From assembly GCF_000002235.5 (NCBI RefSeq), contig NW_022145597.1, positions 26,986,423 to 27,050,422 on the forward strand: a stretch of DNA of 64,000 nt, in the 5' to 3' direction. A program made the position numbers and the translations under genes. Source of the DNA: Strongylocentrotus purpuratus. Taxonomy: Eukaryota > Echinodermata > Echinoidea > Camarodonta > Strongylocentrotidae. Positions 35,301-43,797 of the stretch are shown piece by piece. The number at the start of each line of letters is the position of its first letter. Position 1 is the first letter of the stretch. The notes below the pieces were generated by a model. That model ran no database searches and was not told the DNA's origin. It saw only the letters and a list, made by a program, of their open reading frames with translations.

Positions 35301-37127
35301 TGATTAAAATTGTGGAAGACTTACAATTGTTTTTATGATTGAAATGGATAGTTGAGTTTTAGTTTTCAGACTGCAAATGCCTTGAAAGTGTATGGTTATT
35401 ATGTGTTTTGTTTTGAGACTGCAAATGCCTTCAAAGTGTTTGGTAATTGCTCTTATTCTTATCTATGACATTTTTTGTGCCCTTTTTGAACCTAAAATTG
35501 TTTTGAAATTAATTTTAGACTCTAAAATTTGTGAAATTTAGTTACTGTGCGCAAACTAACTGAGTTCCACTTTAAAAAACATGGTGATTGTTAATTAGTA
35601 TTTATTTAGAAATAACAATACATGGGTTGGCTGGTTGTGGGTAATAAAAGCAACACAAAAATGCCAACAAAAAACCCACATTGGTATTGGCTGAAATACG
35701 TTGTAAAAGGCGTTATTTAGGTTTTTCAATTTTTTTTTTTTTTTCAAAATATTAAATATTTTTGGTACACAAGTATTAGAAATGGTTATAATAGCTGTCT
35801 CTGAAACGATTTTGGTCAACCAAAGATGAATTTTTTCATTTAAATTTTTTTTTTTTTCATTTGTCACTCAGTTTTGATTATCTAACAAAAAAGTTATTTT
35901 GTGTAGTATTTCTGCAACAGAACTCAACTATCCCTTTAAACAAATAGAAGTGAGCAGTTTTGTGAGGTAAGGTTAAGTGTATTCACTTTGCCTAGTGTAG
36001 GCATGAAATGTTTCTGGGAACATTTATGGGTATGGCAGTTGACTAAATAATGATGTTATGTTTGGTATCAAAGAGGGGTGGCAGAAATGGGAGGGAGGGG
36101 GAGGTTTGGTGGCTAACTTTGAAACAGTGGAAGTAAGCATTGCTGGTTTACTGTTGCAGGTTGGGTGTTTGCTGCTTGAAACAGTAGGGTATTTTGATAT
36201 TTGGAAACCTTTGAAATATGCATTTTGTATTTTAATGTTTAATTTTTTAATTTTCGTTGTTTTGTTTTGAATAACAAATTGATACTTTTAGATGGATCAT
36301 GGTAAATTTAAAGAGATGTGGTTAACCAATTTGAATTGTTGTTTGTTTTGAGTAAGAAACATTACTTATGTTTTGAACACAACATTTCAATTTTTGTCCG
36401 TTTTTTTTCAATATACTGTTTATATTCTTGTGATTTCAGGATTTGTTGTGAATAAGACTTTTTTTTTATGATTTCTTGGGCTAAGAAGGAGATATATGCA
36501 GTTTGATAGTCAATGGAAAAAATATCTTTTCACGTGTATATGTATTATGTACAAAATCTTTAGTCTTCCAAAATGTTCCATTTTTGAGGAAATTTGGCAA
36601 TTTTGAGGATAAGAACAGAAAGTAATTTGTATGTCTACAATGTTTAAATTTTTAGCTGTTGTAATAGATTTTAATGGAAGTTGTTATATATTATCTTGTT
36701 TATTCTTTTTATAGTTTAAGTTCCCTTTAATTGTTGCAGATATTGAAGTAACTGAGTTTATTTTTCAAGGTTTTAGCTTCTAACTATTTCCCCTTTTGTT
36801 TAAGGGGTGGAAGGGTGGGGGGGGGTGGTGGATACATGATATAACGATTTATAGTTAATGAAAAAATACTTTTACAACTTATTTCGAGGTTATTTATTTG
36901 AGTATAAGTTGAAAATAGAAGAGTTTAAACTAATTGTTTTTGTTTTTCTTCTTGCTTTTTATTATTTGTATTTTTTTAGGTTTCCCATGGAGATTGTTTT
37001 CGAGAGTGGGGCGACTGCCCAAATACCCAATGATTTTGGCCTTTCTCTGGAGGTTCTGCCTGTGAAGGTTCAGATTGAGAGGGATGACAATGATGAAGTA
37101 GTGAAGATAGTGGAAGTACAGGAGTAG
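20398..37127 (+). CDS. RPA-like OB-fold protein gene, six exons
   Basis: Six exons join in frame: 20398-20644, 21368-21505, 24905-24976, 34577-34708, 35189-35235 and 36980-37127 (stop TAG). They give about 260 residues from the ATG at 20399. Every intron is GT-AG and phases agree (0,0,0,0,2). Exons 2-4 together form a replication-protein-A type OB fold: VSICGVVTW, then KRRKVRELRMMEDGEEVKVM, LWG, and a closing VSIHSSPSTKIE strand. The LWG after a predicted strand is typical of RPA-like OB folds. Exon 1 may form a preceding related domain; the last exon has FGLSLEVLPVKVQIE. The likely role is single-strand nucleic acid binding, inferred from fold only. The ATG comes one base after an acceptor AG, so an upstream exon probably exists. 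Intron 3 carries the BEL/Pao array in antisense. Alternative: an RPA-type gene once carried by a Helitron; nothing Helitron-like was seen nearby. Confidence 0.75.
22107..22399. mobile_element. MITE with 48-bp perfect inverted termini in OB-fold gene intron 2
   Basis: 22107-22154 and 22352-22399 are exact inverse copies over 48 bp (cores gtagtaactatagtgtttc and gaaacactatagttactac). Weaker inverse similarity continues outward (about 22090 and 22412). The roughly 200-bp interior has no coding frame. No clean target duplication was found because the ends may extend further. Perfect arms suggest a recent insertion or gene conversion between the arms. Confidence 0.7.
22735..23345 (+). repeat. A-rich degenerate tandem repeat (~40-55 bp units)
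   Basis: Repeated words aaataaagaataacataagg, gaaagatggaaatgg and related forms recur about ten times through 600 bp. The same style recurs at 39125-39430 (aagagtaacatatggaaaga). Minus-strand Phe/Leu-rich frames are artefacts. It begins near the partial repeat copy at 22858-22930. Confidence 0.65.
24505..24670. repeat. Dispersed repeat, copy 2
   Basis: This aligns with 1153-1318 over its whole length, with scattered substitutions (for example tttaccaagactcgg against tttaccaagacttgg). It lies in OB-fold gene intron 2, about 230 bp before exon 3. Confidence 0.55.
25051..26164 (-). repeat. BEL/Pao LTR, left (3' end of array in element sense)
   Basis: 1114 bp, starting tgtggctgcc and ending tagtgaca on the plus strand. 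It is preceded by the ggggt target duplication. An A/G-rich aaaggag tract just inside it, read on the minus strand, is a plausible polypurine tract. Confidence 0.92.
26784..28739 (-). CDS. BEL/Pao internal coding region, left unit (fossil, shortened)
   Basis: The 651-codon frame is of retrotransposon origin. The N-terminal third is charged and coiled-coil-like, with repeated QQDRLDA heptad-like segments, as in gag. A QKLEIPVFSG segment is typical of BEL gag, then a Cys/His stretch (CKICEG...CLH). The middle holds the retropepsin-associated BEL segment (LIGNNCPRAI, DDPYAIKTALGWGVVG) and HYEMPLPP, which normally leads into reverse transcriptase. The C-terminus resembles the tail of BEL polyproteins (GRVRKVKLLM...RPVHKLVLLL). 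The reverse transcriptase, RNase H and integrase cores are not present, so this copy is incomplete and could not move without help. Confidence 0.85.
   Translation of the reverse strand: MPLSEPVLRRETTTERNPTSKARSLAGVKFTKSDVEARQHDAVIMKATRVASSRMFRESARLELAVMEQQDRLDAVKVQMEERKIQQQDRLDALKAEQEHARRVRNEKRKLIQLKLSLLRKKSADKRNRLEREEESDSSEAVIEHVKLPKEQPGDSIHRLAVGATTPILDRTSNQTGFETMAESMAHVQQNVLTQRLAVASQPQKLEIPVFSGVADGHGAKDRTERKVCKICEGRPLACLHKPTENQINPPEEAASKYTNVCAPQDQDEQEHCMIVPDWVRCKDDQRNVGFVSDELCEQLGVQGTDTTLKLTTMHTTANVRSMKASGLQVLDFNRENEIDLPPCFSRESIPASRTQIPRSEGLKEWPHLEPVAHELMPYNRSVKVSLLIGNNCPRAIRPLEVIAGGEDDPYAIKTALGWGVVGNVCQTSVQEDGVQICNRISAIEMQPEFAYESKAKEIMDTEKGIQFPKDGYKDSSADGELYSVEEMEFKEILESGARRCDKGHYEMPLPPKSAKPNLSFNKPLPLKRWKQLPGRLRKNPKFGGDYRAFMDDVIQNHAPRVPRAVTALSEVDANAARPGHQRCSHREGDCRRPVASSKGSRSFPSQDGRVRKVKLLMTDGALDSNGKRLKKPCYLDRPVHKLVLLLTVEA
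28894..30007 (-). repeat. BEL/Pao LTR, central, shared by both units
   Basis: 1114 bp and identical to the outer LTRs apart from one T/C difference noticed by eye at 29939. It serves as the 5' LTR of the left unit and the 3' LTR of the right unit; no target duplication separates it from either internal region. Confidence 0.92.
30627..32582 (-). CDS. BEL/Pao internal coding region, right unit (fossil, shortened)
   Basis: Same translation as the left unit, residue for residue. Two copies sharing one shortened structure show that the shortened form existed before the array formed, and fit a recent duplication of the unit. Confidence 0.85.
   Translation of the reverse strand: MPLSEPVLRRETTTERNPTSKARSLAGVKFTKSDVEARQHDAVIMKATRVASSRMFRESARLELAVMEQQDRLDAVKVQMEERKIQQQDRLDALKAEQEHARRVRNEKRKLIQLKLSLLRKKSADKRNRLEREEESDSSEAVIEHVKLPKEQPGDSIHRLAVGATTPILDRTSNQTGFETMAESMAHVQQNVLTQRLAVASQPQKLEIPVFSGVADGHGAKDRTERKVCKICEGRPLACLHKPTENQINPPEEAASKYTNVCAPQDQDEQEHCMIVPDWVRCKDDQRNVGFVSDELCEQLGVQGTDTTLKLTTMHTTANVRSMKASGLQVLDFNRENEIDLPPCFSRESIPASRTQIPRSEGLKEWPHLEPVAHELMPYNRSVKVSLLIGNNCPRAIRPLEVIAGGEDDPYAIKTALGWGVVGNVCQTSVQEDGVQICNRISAIEMQPEFAYESKAKEIMDTEKGIQFPKDGYKDSSADGELYSVEEMEFKEILESGARRCDKGHYEMPLPPKSAKPNLSFNKPLPLKRWKQLPGRLRKNPKFGGDYRAFMDDVIQNHAPRVPRAVTALSEVDANAARPGHQRCSHREGDCRRPVASSKGSRSFPSQDGRVRKVKLLMTDGALDSNGKRLKKPCYLDRPVHKLVLLLTVEA
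32737..33850 (-). repeat. BEL/Pao LTR, right (5' end of array in element sense)
   Basis: 1114 bp, followed directly by the ggggt target duplication. In element sense it is followed by a leader of about 90-150 bp (about 32583-32736) holding short degenerate repeats of ttgttattcgaagt type, then the internal coding frame. Confidence 0.92.
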
Positions 37128-39120
37128 CATGTCTTGTGTTGTTGATTGACATGTTTTAATACTTTTTATGTTTTAAAGTTTTAAAGTAGTTTAGTGAAGT
37201 GTTAGTTTGGTGTAAATATACATGTTGAGGTTGTTGTAATTTTTTTTGTTCTTGTAATATTTTTGTTTTAATCACAGTTTAAGTGTTTGTATAGTTTTAT
37301 AATCACAATGAAGCTAGAGTACTTTTAGACTTACAGGGTAGTTCATTGTGGATTGTATGTTAGATTCAATATGTTTAAACATTATTTTGTTTGGTTGGAG
37401 ACACAGATTCTTACTTTTGTTATTTTTTATAACTCGTCAGAACCCCAAGGATTGACCAAAATGTTTAATTGGTTATGAATATTAGTGAAGGTTATAAGCG
37501 TTAAAAAAATTGTTTCAAAAGCGTATGTATTATTCATTGTATTATAAATTAACTGTTTGTTTTTATTATGTTGTTATCATGTTGTTATCATGTTAGTTGA
37601 AGTTGGAAATATATTATTATGTAAGAAACCTTATGTTGGAGGTGTTATGGAGGCTTGGCTTTGTTGGGATAGTTGTGTATCAGAATTTGGTAAAACCATG
37701 TGTAGTGTTGTAAGATAGGTTTAGGGCTGTTTGTGTATTTTTTAAGCATTAGCTTGCATATTTTTGTTTATAGTTACTGATTTTTGTAATGATACATTGT
37801 TTTATCATGAATTTGAAAGTTAAGTGGTAAATTAGTTGTTAAGTAATTGTGTTTTTTTATCTTTAGGAAAAGATGATTTGTTATTGTTGGTACTTTTATA
37901 GATATCGTTCCTAATTTTATGAAGTGATGGTAGTGAGGAAATTTTGCATGCAAATTGTATGCAATTTACAGTCAGTACCGTTTGTTTGTGAAAGTAGGGA
38001 TGTCATCTATTTGATATAGCATTTTGTAGTGAACCATATATAATGGTTTTTATAATATCTTGGCAGCAAATTATTGAGAATTATAAATGTGTTCTTAAAA
38101 TATTTGGTTTCCATATTGTTAAGTAGTTTTGTGAATAATTGTTTGTAATATGTTTTTAAAGTTAGTTTAAGTTTTGATCATTACAGGTAGATGGTTTAGG
38201 GATTTGTGAGAGTATGAGGTTATAGTTTAAATGATACAAAGTTTCAATTACAATTTTTTTTTAGGATGTGTGATATCTAAGTATTTGTTGACGGATGTCA
38301 GTGATTAAACAGAGTATTTACGTTTATTGTTAGTGAAAATTACAAGTTAATGGAAATTTGATATATATCTATTTTTTTGTCATGGTTTTGGAATTATTTT
38401 TCGAAAACTATGAAGGTTGTTGAAAATGAATATAAGGAAAGTTATGCAAATACCTATTATAGGTAAAAAAATTTTATCTTGAGTTTGTGGTGCATAGACC
38501 TACCACCACAGGTGGTGTTAGGTCTATGGTTGGTGTTAGCATATGTTTTTTTTTTTTTTTTTTATTATGTTCATGTAAGGTTTAGTAAAGTTCATGTTCA
38601 TGCAGTAACTCATTATTTGTAAGAAAGAGTAAAGAAAGATGTACGGTATTAGTTGTTGGTTGGATTATATGTAATAAAGTAGATGTAAAGTTAGTTTTAA
38701 TATATTAAATGATCATGTTATATTTATTGTACTATAACCAATAGTTGTTTTACTGCCTTGAAAAGTTTTTTTAATTGAAGCTGTTGACTGTGTTCAGGGT
38801 ATTTATCCTTTTTTTTAATAAGATTAAAGATTTTTGAAATAACATATAAAATATGTGATACTCTTTTAATTTTTTGTTGGTATGGGTATGAGAAAGAGGT
38901 AGTGTATGTGTTGTATTGTGTTTGCTGAAAGGTTTATAACTAATATTTGTTTTTTAGGGGGATGTGTGTGTGTATGAGTATTTTTGAGATAGGTACAGTA
39001 AAGGGGAGTGGGGAGTGGAAGGTCGTGTAAAGATAAAGGCGTTGTAGAAGATGTGCATGTAGTAGGTGTGTTTGTATATTTTTTTACATTTTAATTTATT
39101 TTTATGTTTTGTGATGGATT
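37128..39120. other. 3' flank of the OB-fold gene; no further gene recognised
   Basis: T-rich sequence. aataaa at 38672-38677 is a possible polyadenylation signal, but 1.5 kb past the stop codon. A near-perfect hairpin spans about 38493-38528 (catagaccta arms). No other coding exon is recognisable. Confidence 0.5.
37905..38003. repeat. Small hairpin element, decayed copy 2
   Basis: It keeps the order and spacing of the element at 7762-7859: gaagtgatggtagtgagg near the left end, an AT-rich loop with gcatgcaaat, then gtaccg...tgtgaaagtaggga. Several substitutions have weakened the arms. Confidence 0.5.
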
Positions 39121-39124
39121 GAGT

Positions 39125-39430
39125 ATGGGAGCATGTGAAGAGAGAAAGAAAGATAAAAAGATTTTCCATCCATTCCATAGTTTCACCACGCAAACATTTG
39201 TTTTGGTCAGTATCAGAACTAAACAAAATCAGAAAGAAAAACGATAGAGGGAAAGTTGAAAGTATCATGATGAAAGACAAATGGGGAAAAAAATATCATA
39301 CAAAGAATAACATCAGAAGAGAACGAAGGAAGAACAAAGACTAACATAAGAGGAGATGAAAGAGGGAAAAAATGAAGAGTAACATATGGAAAGACAGTAA
39401 GTGGAATATTTCATTGAAAGAAAGACAAAA
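39125..39430 (+). repeat. A-rich degenerate tandem repeat, second locus
   Basis: Units such as aacatcagaagagaacgaag and gaagagtaacatatggaaag match the style of 22735-23345. Coding frames here are artefacts. Confidence 0.5.
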
Positions 39431-40283
39431 ATGTTGGGTTACCGGCGATTTATATGTATTTTGTTATTGTGCGATACCATAGTGTCTAGACAAGTTAAGG
39501 GCGCGCTGCAGGGCCGACGAACTCTTACTTGAAATTTGAGTGGGGGAGTATGGTCAATTTGGTGAGTTGCACAAAACTGTACGATACCTTTTTTTCGATA
39601 TATCCTAAAAGATAGATGAATACAGATCTAGATCTAGAATTAAATGTTTTAACAAATTAAAAAATGAGACATATAATCACGTGATGTCGAGTATTTTGGC
39701 GACAATAGTTACAACTGTAATTGCAATTGATTCAAAACAGAAGAAGAAGAACAAAAGATCAATTCTATTTTGGGGGCTAATTTTCACGATTAGGTTTTGT
39801 CAGCTTGCGCCCAGACGTACGTACGTCACGTGTACGGACGTGTTTCAGACCTAGATTCTACTTAGTTTACTTCATTTTGTCAGCGGTAAGTCTTCTCTTT
39901 ACTTACAATAACACACGATTAACTAATGTTTTTATTTAAGATATACTTAGACTGTATGTACCGTACAATATAGGGTGTCTGATCGCGCACCCGTACCCGT
40001 GTCTAAAATCTGTCCCATAGAGATCGCACGTAGCCTATCCCTATGCAGTCTACGTGCTTTGCGTGACCATGAAAATTGGTCGATGTTTTTATATAAATTG
40101 AAATTGAAACCTGGCTTTATTCCTCGTGATCTTGAAGGTGAAACTCAATGAATGAGGTGTCATATGAAAGAGCAGGTTACTCTCCATATTCTCCATATTA
40201 GGGGGCTACCCTCAAACTTCTAAAAATTTGTTGGTCAAAACAGCGATTGATTGAAATGTTGTTTGCATCCTAGAAATCTAGAC
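39431..40283. other. No gene recognised
   Basis: Mixed-composition sequence with several agatctaga words and a cgtacgtacg run near 39815-39825. No coding family, tRNA or clear transposon end was found. Confidence 0.5.
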
Positions 40284-40291
40284 TAGATCTA

Positions 40292-41458
40292 GGGCGCGTT
40301 CATGCTTGATTTTGACGTGCAGAATCAGGCATCTGTTACGCGTTTAGTTTAAAACACGGTTGCGTCTTAGCTCACTTTTGTAGAATCACCGAAAAACGGC
40401 GATCACGATCGCCGATCGTAAACTCACAAAAAGATGCGTTTACAATTTGTAAACGCGTTTAAATGGGGTCAACGCACTGACCTCTAGTGGGTCTACGTAG
40501 CATGCACAGTGAAGGTTTGCGAATCCAGCTGGAAGACCAAATAAGGCCACACACTGAGAATCGCCTGGGGGAGCCAGAGAAGTAAGCATGAACAGAATGG
40601 AACTGCGATCACGATGAGCGTTTAGAGTAAAGTACCCGGTTTTCGGCCACTTAAGACAAAATCCTATTTATTGGACTCTTTACTTCCTATTTATTATCAT
40701 TTCTTGTTCAAATCATGAAGCAAATATTATTATTATTTAAACAAAAAAAGAATCCCCCAAAAAAATCACGAATTGCCATGACAATATTCATTTCAATTTT
40801 CACTGTTTTGGAGCCGGTTATCGGCCGAGCGTTTCAGTTTACGGCCGCATGTACAAAGTCAATAGGAAGCGCTCGCACGCGCCGTGCGTTTCTGCGCTGA
40901 TGTATAGCACAAGCGGGCGGAGCAGGTATCCCACGCCGGAGCTCCCGGGTGCTCGCCTGGCCGAATACAGGCACAGCGGTGATCGGAAGTTGGAATCTGA
41001 ATTAGACAGACATATCGTGTGTGCGTCGCGGTGTGCGGCTGCATTGATTTAATACATGCGATGAGATACTTTTGAGCTTGCGACCAGCACAAAATCGGGC
41101 TCTTTATCTGAAAAATACTTGAAATAAAGCTCATTTTATGGTACCCATATTTCTTACATACACGCGTAAGAAACTCGATTTTTCAGATTTGGGTAGCGGG
41201 ACCGCCGATTACATCGCTAAAATGTGATATTTTAGGATATATTTTTCATTGCAAATGTGGTTCTTCAGTGACACTGGCATGGTATGGTATGTGTGGGATA
41301 TGTGTTATGCTATTATGCGATGTATTTTAAAGTGATTTTACCATGTATCCAACCAATTGGCCGAAAACCGGAGCTGACCGATTACCGGGTACTTTACTCT
41401 ACGATGAGCGTTTCAGATCGCTCATTCTGCCTTCAAAACTTAAGCATGAACGCAGCCC
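40292..41458. mobile_element. Outer TIR element (hAT-type, 8-bp TSD), split by a second transposon
   Basis: The ends are gggcgcgttcatgctt (40292-40307) and aagcatgaacgcagccc (to 41458), inverse repeats with one indel. Each is flanked by tagatcta (40284-40291 and 41459-41466), an 8-bp target duplication. Because that octamer is a palindrome and the area is rich in ctagatct, the duplication is likely but not certain. Without the inner insertion it would be about 377 bp, a typical MITE size. Its interior is interrupted at 40624 by another element. Confidence 0.7.
40624..41400. mobile_element. Inner TIR element (777 bp) nested in the outer one, 13-bp flanking direct repeat
   Basis: The termini agagtaaagtacccgg (40624-40639) and its exact inverse (41385-41400) are flanked by acgatgagcgttt at 40611-40623 and again at 41401-41413. 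Subterminal motifs of type ccggttttcggcca repeat in both orientations near the ends (40636, 40815, 41358). A 13-bp duplication is longer than usual; Mutator-like elements (9-11 bp) are the nearest known match. Part of the match may be chance or belong to the insertion site. There is no transposase frame. The GC-rich middle (about 40805-41000) differs in composition from its surroundings. Confidence 0.7.
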
Positions 41459-41745
41459 TAGATCTATATTCCTAGATCTAGAATCTATTCCTACTAGATC
41501 TACTGAGTCCTAGGCCTACTGAGTCTTAGCTCCAAAATTTGCCACTTTCCTGAACCGTGCTCCTCCCCGGGCTTACATCCGGCTAGACGTAAGCAAAATA
41601 TCTATGCACTTATTTTTTTGCTAGCCCCAAGACTCGATCATTCGCCCCAACAAACGGTTTAAAATTTAAAAATACCCTTCCCCCTATTTGTTGGATCGGC
41701 TAAGGGAGGTGTGCGCTCAGCTCAGTCCAAACCATGGTTACATCT

Positions 41746-41914
41746 AACTCTTCAACAACTCAGGCAATGTGAACACTCCCTGTACCGTGGAGGAGTCCAA
41801 GTGTACTCCCCTCAAGTTCTTCATTGAGAAGCACGCTGGTGGTGTAGAGGGGGGTTGGAATGACCTCTTATCTGTCAACCCAGGGGGTTCATCTACTTCT
41901 ATGATCCCTAAAGA
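41746..41914 (+). pseudogene. NDUFV1: NDUFV1 exon copy 0, 5'-truncated
   Basis: The homology begins inside the exon at aactcttcaac and runs to the donor. The intron after it lacks about 57 bp that the other copies have between attaat and aggtggttatc. It shares the aacaactc variant with copy 2. Confidence 0.8.
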
Positions 41915-42090
41915 GTGAGTATTAATAGGTGGTTATCTCATCAACTCAGCTCTTTATTAACATTAGAAAAAGAGGATCATGAGGGACCAATGGGCACCGC
42001 TTAGGTATGCATAATCCTGTCAACAAGCATCTTTGCAGGAACTTTGAGAATTTTCAATCTCTGTTTCTTCCCCATTATGCTAACTTTCAG

Positions 42091-42323
42091 ATCATCTGCA
42101 GAAGGGGAGCTCTGTGGTTCGCTGGCTTCAGATGTGAACGCAACCAGGCCACCAAACTCTTCAACTTCTCAGGCAATGTGAACACTCCCTGTACCGTGGA
42201 GGAGTCCAAGTCTACTCCCCTCAAGTTCTTCATTGAGAAGCACGCTGGTGGTGTAGAGGGGGGTTGGAATGACCTCTTAACTGTCAACCCAGGGGGTTCA
42301 TCTACTTCTATGATCCCTAAAGA
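42091..42323 (+). pseudogene. NDUFV1: NDUFV1 exon copy 1, frame open
   Basis: Phase 0 to 2 exon with an intact frame of 77 codons plus two bases. Compared with remembered vertebrate NDUFV1, GRERN reads RCERN, the EEEMSVPLKEL stretch reads [11 protein letters not shown], and STPLIPK reads STSMIPK. Changes at such conserved positions point to relaxed constraint. No neighbouring NDUFV1 exons exist to splice to. Confidence 0.8.
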
Positions 42324-42554
42324 GTGAGTATTAATGCCCCTCTGCACTAGATGGCCAGGAGGGATTAGAGGGATTAATGTGGTCACTGATAGGTGGTTAT
42401 CTCATCAACTCAGCTCTTTATTAACATTAGAAAAAGAGGATCATGAGGGACCAATGGGCACCGCTTAGGTATGCATAATCCTGTCAACAAGCATCTTTGC
42501 AGGAACTTTGAGAATTTTCAATCTCTGTTTCTTCCCCATTATGCTAACTTTCAG

Positions 42555-42787
42555 ATCATCTGCAGAAGGGGAGCTCTGTGGTTCGCTGGCTTCAGATGTG
42601 AACGCAACCAGGCCACCAAACTCTTCAACAACTCAGGCAATGTGAACACTCCCTGTACCGTGGAGGAGTCCAAGTCTACTCCCCTCAAGTTCTTCATTGA
42701 GAAGCACGCTGGTGGTGTAGAGGGGGGTTGGAATGACCTCTTAACTGTCAACCCAGGGGGTTCATCTACTTCTATGATCCCTAAAGA
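42555..42787 (+). pseudogene. NDUFV1: NDUFV1 exon copy 2, frame open
   Basis: Nearly identical to copy 1; it differs by aacaactc for aacttctc (Asn-Ser for Phe-Ser). Frame and both splice sites are intact. Confidence 0.8.
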
Positions 42788-43018
42788 GTGAGTATTAATG
42801 CCCCTCTGCACTAGATGGCCAGGAGGGATTAGAGGGATTAATGTGGTCACTGATAGGTGGTTATCTCATCAACTCAGCTCTTTATTAACATTAGAAAAAG
42901 AGGATCATGAGGGACCAATGGGCACCGCTTAGGTATGCATAATCCTGTCAACAAGCATCTTTGCAGGAACTTTGAGAATTTTCAATCTCTGTTTCTTCCC
43001 CATTATGCTAACTTTCAG

Positions 43019-43252
43019 ATCATCTGCAGAAGGGGAGCTCTGTGGTTTCGCTGGCTTCAGATGTGAACGCAACCAGACCACCAAACTCTTCAACTTCTCA
43101 GGCAATGTAAACACTCCCTGTACCGTGGAGGAGTCCAAGTCTACTCCCCTCAAGTTCTTCATTGAGAAGCACGCTGGTGGTGTAGAGGGGGGTTGGAATG
43201 ACCTCTTAACTGTCAACCCAGGGGGTTCATCTACTTCTATGATCCCTAAAGA
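43019..43252 (+). pseudogene. NDUFV1: NDUFV1 exon copy 3, one-base insertion
   Basis: One extra T in the tggtttcgc stretch makes the exon 234 bp. In the ancestral frame this gives a stop (tga) five codons later. Splice sites are intact. Otherwise almost identical to copy 1. Confidence 0.8.
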
Positions 43253-43483
43253 GTGAGTATTAATGCCCCTCTGCACTAGATGGCCAGGAGGGATTAGAGG
43301 GATTAATGTGGTCACTGATAGGTGGTTATCTCATCAACTCAGCTCTTTATTAACATTAGAAAAAGAGGATCATGAGGGACCAATGGGCACCGCTTAGGTA
43401 TGTATAATCCTGTCAACAAGCATCTTTGCAGGAACTTTGAGAATTTTCAATCTCTGTTTCTTCCCCATTATGCTAACTTTTAG

Positions 43484-43717
43484 ATCATCTGCAGAAGAGG
43501 AGCTCTGTGGTTTCGCTGGCTTCAGATGTGAACGCAACCAGGCCACCAAACTCTTCAACATCTCAGGCAATGTGAACACTCCCTGTACCGTGGAGGAGTC
43601 CAAGTCTACTCCCCTCAACTTCTTCATTGAGAAGCACGCTGGTGGTGTAGAGGGGGGTTGGAATGATTTCTTAACTGTCAACCCAGGGGGTTCATCTACT
43701 TCTATGATCCCTAAAGA
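43484..43717 (+). pseudogene. NDUFV1: NDUFV1 exon copy 4, one-base insertion
   Basis: It carries the same extra T as copy 3. It keeps FNISG, the form found in vertebrate NDUFV1, and is the most diverged of the full copies (cttttag acceptor, aacttcttc, gatttctt). It may be nearest to the founder unit. The unit homology ends at about 43797. Confidence 0.8.
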
Positions 43718-43797
43718 GTGAGTATTAATGCCCCTCTGCACTAGATCGGGCGAGGAGGGATTAGAGGGATTAGTGTGGTCACTGACAGGTGGTTATC

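Larger units (their letters stand above)
41746..43797 (+). repeat. Tandem array of one NDUFV1 exon with intron edges (464-465 bp period)
   Basis: There are one partial and four full copies of a roughly 464-bp unit. Each full unit has intron with a pyrimidine tract, an acceptor (ctttcag or cttttag), a 233-234 bp exon and a gtgagt donor. The exon reads as the NADH dehydrogenase flavoprotein 1 segment: [45 protein letters not shown] and [12 protein letters not shown]. Because splice sites and intron are copied along with the exon, the array arose by DNA-level tandem duplication, not by retroposition. No other NDUFV1 exon is found on either side. At 233 nt the exon is not a multiple of three, so joining two copies in a transcript would shift the frame. 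Confidence 0.85.

Noticed and set aside
42087-43741. Minus-strand frames of 99-128 codons repeated four times
   Set aside because: They are the antisense of the NDUFV1 exon copies; only the plus strand gives a known protein and splice sites.
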